This document shows positions 6,054 to 8,899 of a DNA stretch of 8,899 nucleotides, piece after piece. How positions within the stretch are numbered: the first letter of the stretch is position 1; the number at the start of each line of letters is the position of its first letter. The notes under the pieces are model-generated. The model was not told the DNA's origin. It saw only the letters and a program-made list of their open reading frames with translations, and did not search any database. The stretch is from Actinomycetota bacterium (GTDB taxonomy: Bacteria; Actinomycetota; Acidimicrobiia; Acidimicrobiales; Microtrichaceae). The position numbers were made by a program, and so were the translations under genes. The DNA is taken from NCBI GenBank assembly GCA_005777415.1, contig SXMI01000330.1, forward strand, positions 1 through 8,899. The letters are read 5' to 3'.

Positions 6054-6892
6054 CGGACCGCGACCGGCGACGACTCCTGGGGCTCGCCGGCACCGGCGTC
6101 GCCGGTGTCGCCGCCGGGGCGATCGGGGCGACGGCGGTCGGCGCAGCGGTCGCCGACGAGGGCGCTCCGACCGACGCCGAGCTCGAGGCCCGACAGGCGA
6201 CCTGGACCGGGGACCGCCCCCTCGGCGTCCGACGGGTCTGGTGGAGCGTCCCGACCGAGCAACCCCTGCTGGCGCTCACCTTCGACGACGGCCCCGACCC
6301 GCTGTTCACCCCACGGATCCTGGACGCCCTGGCCTCGGCCGGCGCCCGGGCCACGTTCTTCGTGATGGGCACGATGCTCGAACGCCACCCCGAACTGGGT
6401 CGCCGGATCGTCGACGAGGGTCACGAGGTGGGCAACCACACCTGGTCGCACGAGAACCTGACGTTCCTGGACGCCGAGGCCATCCGGGACCAGATCGAGC
6501 GGGCCCACCGCGCCATCACCGACACGCTCGGCGTCGCACCCGTCTGGTTCCGACCGCCGCGCGGGGCCCTCCCCGGCGCGGCGCTCCGGGTGGCGTCGGA
6601 GCTCGGCTGCGACACCGCCGTGTGGTCGGTCTCGCGGACCATCAGCCAGGTCGGGACCCCACCGGAGGTGCTCGAGCGCCTCGTCGACGGACTGGAGCCC
6701 GGCGCCATCGTGGACCTCCACGACTCGATCGGTCGCGGCAACTTCATGCCACCGTTCTCGGGGCTCCGTGACGAGCTCGCCGCCAAACGAGAGGTGGAGG
6801 TGGTCGCGCTGCCCGAGCTGCTGGCGGCGATCGCCGGGATGGGACTGTCCTCGGTGACGCTCAGCGAGCTGGTCCGCTCGGCCGGGACCTGA
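6050..6892 (+). CDS. Tat-exported polysaccharide deacetylase (NodB/CE4)
   Basis: A 280-residue metal-dependent deacetylase that would remove N- or O-acetyl groups from a cell-wall or surface glycan outside the membrane. The N-terminus DRRRLLGLAG (5-14), followed by a Gly/Ala-rich hydrophobic run and AVA-D (cleavage near 35/36), is a twin-arginine signal. The NodB domain covers about 72-270. Motif 1 is LTFDDGPDP (Asp79/Asp80), motif 2 is NHTWSH (metal ligands His130, His134), motif 3 is RPPRG (168-172) and motif 5 is VDLHDS (His224). The region of motif 4, WSVSRTIS, lacks the usual Asp-Trp pair. The GTG at 6050 is chosen over upstream starts because the Tat motif follows at once and the GTGA overlap with the preceding stop is typical of coupled genes. 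The 48 codons open upstream in this frame run through the previous gene and do not look like protein. It is last in the plus-strand operon. Confidence 0.9.
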   Translation: MTDRDRRRLLGLAGTGVAGVAAGAIGATAVGAAVADEGAPTDAELEARQATWTGDRPLGVRRVWWSVPTEQPLLALTFDDGPDPLFTPRILDALASAGARATFFVMGTMLERHPELGRRIVDEGHEVGNHTWSHENLTFLDAEAIRDQIERAHRAITDTLGVAPVWFRPPRGALPGAALRVASELGCDTAVWSVSRTISQVGTPPEVLERLVDGLEPGAIVDLHDSIGRGNFMPPFSGLRDELAAKREVEVVALPELLAAIAGMGLSSVTLSELVRSAGT

Positions 6893-6904
6893 CCACCGTT
6901 CGAC

Positions 6905-7558
6905 TCAGTCGACCCGCCGGAGGACGCGCAGCGACCCGGTCGCCGAGACCTCGCTGAAGCGCCCCGAGTCGACCGCCGGGCGGTAGATCTGCTCGTAGGG
7001 CGCCCGGCCGCCGTCCGCCGGGTCCGGGAACACGTCGTGGATCGCCAGGAGTCCGCCCGGTGCCACGTGGGGGGTCCAGACCCGGTAGTCGGTCGCCGCC
7101 GGCTCGGCGCCGTGCCCGCCGTCGATGAACACCAGCGCACACGGCGTCGTCCAGAACCGGGCCACCGTCGGCGAGTCACCGACCAGCGCCACGACGGTGC
7201 CCTCGAGCCCGGCGTCGTGGACGGTCCGGCGGAAGATCGGGAGCGTGTCCATGCGGCCCACTGCGGGGTCGACCAGGTCGGGCTCGTGCCACTCCCAGCC
7301 CGGCTGGTTCTCCTCCGAGCCCCGGTGGTGGTCGACGGCGACGAGCACCGTGTCCCCGTCCCGGGCGGCGGCACCCAGGTAGATCGACGACTTGCCGCAG
7401 TACGAGCCGATCTCGAGGAGCGGCGCGCCGGGGACCGCCGCAGCGGCGTCCCGGCCGGCCCGGAACAACGCCAGGCCCTCGTCCGGGGGCATGAACCCAC
7501 GGGCGGCGAGCGCGGCGTCGAGGAGCTCGGGTGACATGGACGGTTCCGAGGTGGGCAC
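6905..7558 (-). CDS. Class I SAM-dependent methyltransferase (Methyltransf_24 type)
   Basis: A 217-residue soluble methyltransferase. Motif I is LLEIGSYCGKSS (47-58), Asp76 in AVDHHRG is the acidic residue after motif I, FIDGGHG (144-150) gives Asp146 and His149, and LAIHDVFPDP (171-180) holds a His-Asp pair. The FIDGGH and IHD motifs resemble macrocin-O-methyltransferase/TylF-like and related sugar O-methyltransferases, where such acids bind a divalent metal. Sugar O-methylation is therefore a fair guess, but not shown. The GTG at 7558 is 4 nt after the stop of the GtrA gene, so the two form an operon. The ATG at 7537 (residue 8) is an alternative start with GGAA 7 nt upstream. It converges on the deacetylase, with only 12 bp between stop codons. 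Confidence 0.88.
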   Translation of the reverse strand: MPTSEPSMSPELLDAALAARGFMPPDEGLALFRAGRDAAAAVPGAPLLEIGSYCGKSSIYLGAAARDGDTVLVAVDHHRGSEENQPGWEWHEPDLVDPAVGRMDTLPIFRRTVHDAGLEGTVVALVGDSPTVARFWTTPCALVFIDGGHGAEPAATDYRVWTPHVAPGGLLAIHDVFPDPADGGRAPYEQIYRPAVDSGRFSEVSATGSLRVLRRVD

Positions 7559-7562
7559 GGAC

Positions 7563-8096
7563 TCAGACCGGCAGGTCGCCGTGCATCATCTCGAGGTCGT
7601 CCTCGTCGGGCTCCTCGCCGTGGTGCGTGACCTTGAACAGCCAGCGGTCCAGGATGAGGTAGCGCCCGACCCAGACGATGCCGAACCCGACCAACTGGGC
7701 CACGAAGACGCAGATCGCCTCGACCAGACCGGACACCCGGCCGTGGACCTGCAGCTCCACCAGGTAGGTGAGCAGGGTGGCGAGCGTGACACCGAGCATG
7801 GCCGCCACCCAGAAGACGAGGACCTGGGTCCGCAGCCGGTCCCGGGAGGTGACCTTCCACACCAGGTAGCGGTTGGCGAAGAAGTTGGGCAGCGTCAGGA
7901 TGGCGGCCGACGTGATCGACGCCCAGGTGAAGTTGTTCTCGTCGCCCTTGAAGACGGTCGCCGCCAGGATCTGGATGAGGATCTGGCCGATCGGGACGAA
8001 CACCACCGACACCGCGGCGTACCGCAGCTGCTTGCGACCGCTGTCGGAACGGGCGTGCTGGACGAGCGCGCCGGGCGAGACCTTCACGCTCGCCAC
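7563..8096 (-). CDS. GtrA-family membrane protein
   Basis: A 177-residue integral membrane protein with four hydrophobic segments (about 26-48, 57-80, 90-113, 122-146), the GtrA/DPMS layout. Typical family positions are visible: QLRYAAVS before helix 1, LPNFFANRYLVWK at the end of helix 2 and GRYLILDRWLFK after helix 4. GtrA proteins are thought to flip polyprenyl-phosphate-linked sugars across the membrane or to anchor a glycosyltransferase; neither role is proven here. The C-terminus is an acidic tail (EEPDEDDLE, 161-169). It is the first gene of a two-gene operon with the methyltransferase downstream. The start could be GTG 8096 or GTG 8087. A TACGGT box overlapping 8096 favours 8087, giving a protein three residues shorter. 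Confidence 0.88.
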   Translation of the reverse strand: MASVKVSPGALVQHARSDSGRKQLRYAAVSVVFVPIGQILIQILAATVFKGDENNFTWASITSAAILTLPNFFANRYLVWKVTSRDRLRTQVLVFWVAAMLGVTLATLLTYLVELQVHGRVSGLVEAICVFVAQLVGFGIVWVGRYLILDRWLFKVTHHGEEPDEDDLEMMHGDLPV

Positions 8097-8100
8097 CGTA
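8095..8100 (-). promoter_or_regulatory. Candidate -10 box of the gtrA-like gene
   Basis: On the minus strand TACGGT fits TANNNT and ends 7 nt before the GTG at 8087, leaderless geometry. Because it overlaps the GTG at 8096, that codon would lie upstream of the transcript. No -35 match is seen. Confidence 0.3.
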
Positions 8101-8139
8101 CCGGAGCACCACCCCGTGCACCCACACCCCGCCCGCGAC

Positions 8140-8149
8140 GGGGGAGAAT
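8140..8149 (+). promoter_or_regulatory. Ribosome site or -10 box of the thioesterase gene
   Basis: GGGGGAG (8140-8146) lies 9 nt before the GTG at 8156 and can act as a Shine-Dalgarno. GAGAAT (8144-8149), four of six matches to TATAAT, ends 6 nt before the same GTG and can act as a -10 box for a leaderless transcript. Only one reading can be right for a given mRNA. The rest of the 59-bp divergent gap shows nothing clear. Confidence 0.35.
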
Positions 8150-8155
8150 GAACCC

Positions 8156-8899
8156 GTGGACCAAGCCGCCGTGGACGATCTGATCACCCTGCTCGACCTG
8201 GAGCCGATCGAGGTGAACATCTTCCGTGGGGTCAGCCCCGACGAGGACCGCCAGCGCGTCTTCGGCGGCCAGGTGGCCGGTCAGGCGCTCGTGGCCGCCG
8301 CCCGCACCGTCGACGAGACCGCTGCGGCGACCGACGACTCCGCCCGCCGGACCGTCCACTCGCTGCACGCCTACTTCCTCCGCCCGGGCGATCCGAACGT
8401 CCCGATCATCTACGAGGTCGACCGGGTCCGTGACGGCCGGTCGTTCTCCACCCGGCGGGTCAAGGCGATCCAGCACGGACGGTCGATCTTCACGCTCTCG
8501 GCCAGCTTCCAGGTGCCCGAGGAGGGTCTGGAGCACCAGTTCCCGATGCCCGAGGGCATCCCCGATCCCGACTCGCTGCCCGACTTCCACGAGCGGATGG
8601 CCCCCCACCGGGAACTGGTGGGCGACTACTACGACCGCCCGCGGCCGATCGACACGCGGTACTGCGAGGCCAGCCCCTTCGACCGCCACGGCGACCTGCC
8701 GCCGTTCCAGAACGTCTGGATGAAGGCCAACGGCCGGCTCCCCGACGACCCGGTCCTGCAGGTGTGCGTCCTCACCTACGCCTCGGACCTCACCCTGCTC
8801 GACACGTCCCTGCTCCCCAACGGCGACGACCTGGGTGTGGGCGAGGTGTTCATGGCCTCGCTCGACCACGCCATGTGGTTCCACCGACCGTTCCGGGCC
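8156..8899 (+). CDS. tesB: Acyl-CoA thioesterase II (TesB-like), C-terminus cut by the window edge
   Basis: The first 248 residues of a double-hotdog acyl-CoA thioesterase, which hydrolyses fatty acyl-CoA to free fatty acid and CoA in the cytoplasm. The first hotdog domain contains RVFGGQVAGQALVAA (34-48), SLHAYFLRPGD (69-79) and RDGRSFSTRRVKAIQ (92-106), all typical of the family. The second holds TYASDLTLLD (207-216) with Asp211, matching the catalytic Asp of E. coli TesB, and SLDHAMWFHRPF (235-246), where Ser235 sits at the catalytic Thr position. About 40 more residues, including the catalytic Gln, would lie beyond base 8899 if the length is typical. The frame is open from the GTG at 8156 to the end. 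It is divergent from the gtrA-like gene and has no evident link to the glycan genes. Confidence 0.93.
   Translation, partial: MDQAAVDDLITLLDLEPIEVNIFRGVSPDEDRQRVFGGQVAGQALVAAARTVDETAAATDDSARRTVHSLHAYFLRPGDPNVPIIYEVDRVRDGRSFSTRRVKAIQHGRSIFTLSASFQVPEEGLEHQFPMPEGIPDPDSLPDFHERMAPHRELVGDYYDRPRPIDTRYCEASPFDRHGDLPPFQNVWMKANGRLPDDPVLQVCVLTYASDLTLLDTSLLPNGDDLGVGEVFMASLDHAMWFHRPFRA

Noticed and set aside
6900..6912. TCGAC/GTCGA hairpin at the convergent junction as a terminator
   Set aside because: The stem is only 5 bp, overlaps the end of the minus-strand gene and has no T-run. It is too weak to call.
6421..8220. 599-codon minus-strand open frame from tesB to the deacetylase
   Set aside because: It crosses the GtrA and methyltransferase genes in the wrong frame, and its translation is low-complexity.
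8084..8884. Minus-strand open frame opposite tesB
   Set aside because: The plus-strand TesB reading has catalytic motifs throughout. The antisense frame has none.

Overview
This is GC-rich DNA, packed with genes, with frequent GTG starts, short gaps or overlaps between genes, and heavy G/C use at third codon positions. The protein set (twin-arginine and lipoprotein export signals, an actinobacterial-style GT4 glycosyltransferase, methyltransferase and alpha/alpha-toroid trio, a TesB thioesterase) points to a high-GC actinomycete-type bacterium. Acidimicrobiia is my best guess. That is inference, since no rRNA or other marker gene is present. I see no mobile element, tRNA, rRNA or CRISPR array. 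The window reads as ordinary chromosome.

Layout. Left end, minus strand: a c-type cytochrome lipoprotein (367-774) followed downstream by the start of an SCO1/SenC copper-chaperone lipoprotein (runs off at base 1). Together they suggest a heme-copper oxidase locus to the left. Two perfect 8-bp hairpins lie between them. Centre, plus strand: apolipoprotein N-acyltransferase lnt (828-2366), then GT4 glycosyltransferase (2424-3755), SAM methyltransferase (3766-4539), a six-hairpin toroid protein of unknown function (4532-5608), a small secreted or bitopic membrane protein (5589-6053) and a Tat-exported NodB polysaccharide deacetylase (6050-6892). The last four are tightly coupled, with overlaps of 8, 20 and 4 nt. 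Converging on these from the right, minus strand: a GtrA-family membrane protein (7563-8096) and a second methyltransferase (6905-7558). Right edge, plus strand: an acyl-CoA thioesterase II, tesB-like (8156 to the end, cut off).

How the genes may work together. GT4, two methyltransferases, the toroid enzyme, GtrA (a family linked to flipping of polyprenyl-phosphate sugars) and an exported deacetylase look like a cell-envelope glycoconjugate pathway: cytoplasmic assembly and methylation, membrane translocation, then trimming outside the membrane. The product is unknown. Lnt and the two lipoproteins form a lipoprotein/respiration group on the left.

Most notable: (1) the Lnt protein keeps the Glu and Lys of its catalytic triad but has Ser where the nucleophilic Cys belongs; (2) the toroid protein, whose usual 'prenyltransferase' type label the sequence does not support, sits in a coupled sugar/methyl operon; (3) -10-like boxes lie 6-7 nt upstream of plausible starts of all four genes that begin at the two divergent junctions, which suggests leaderless transcription.
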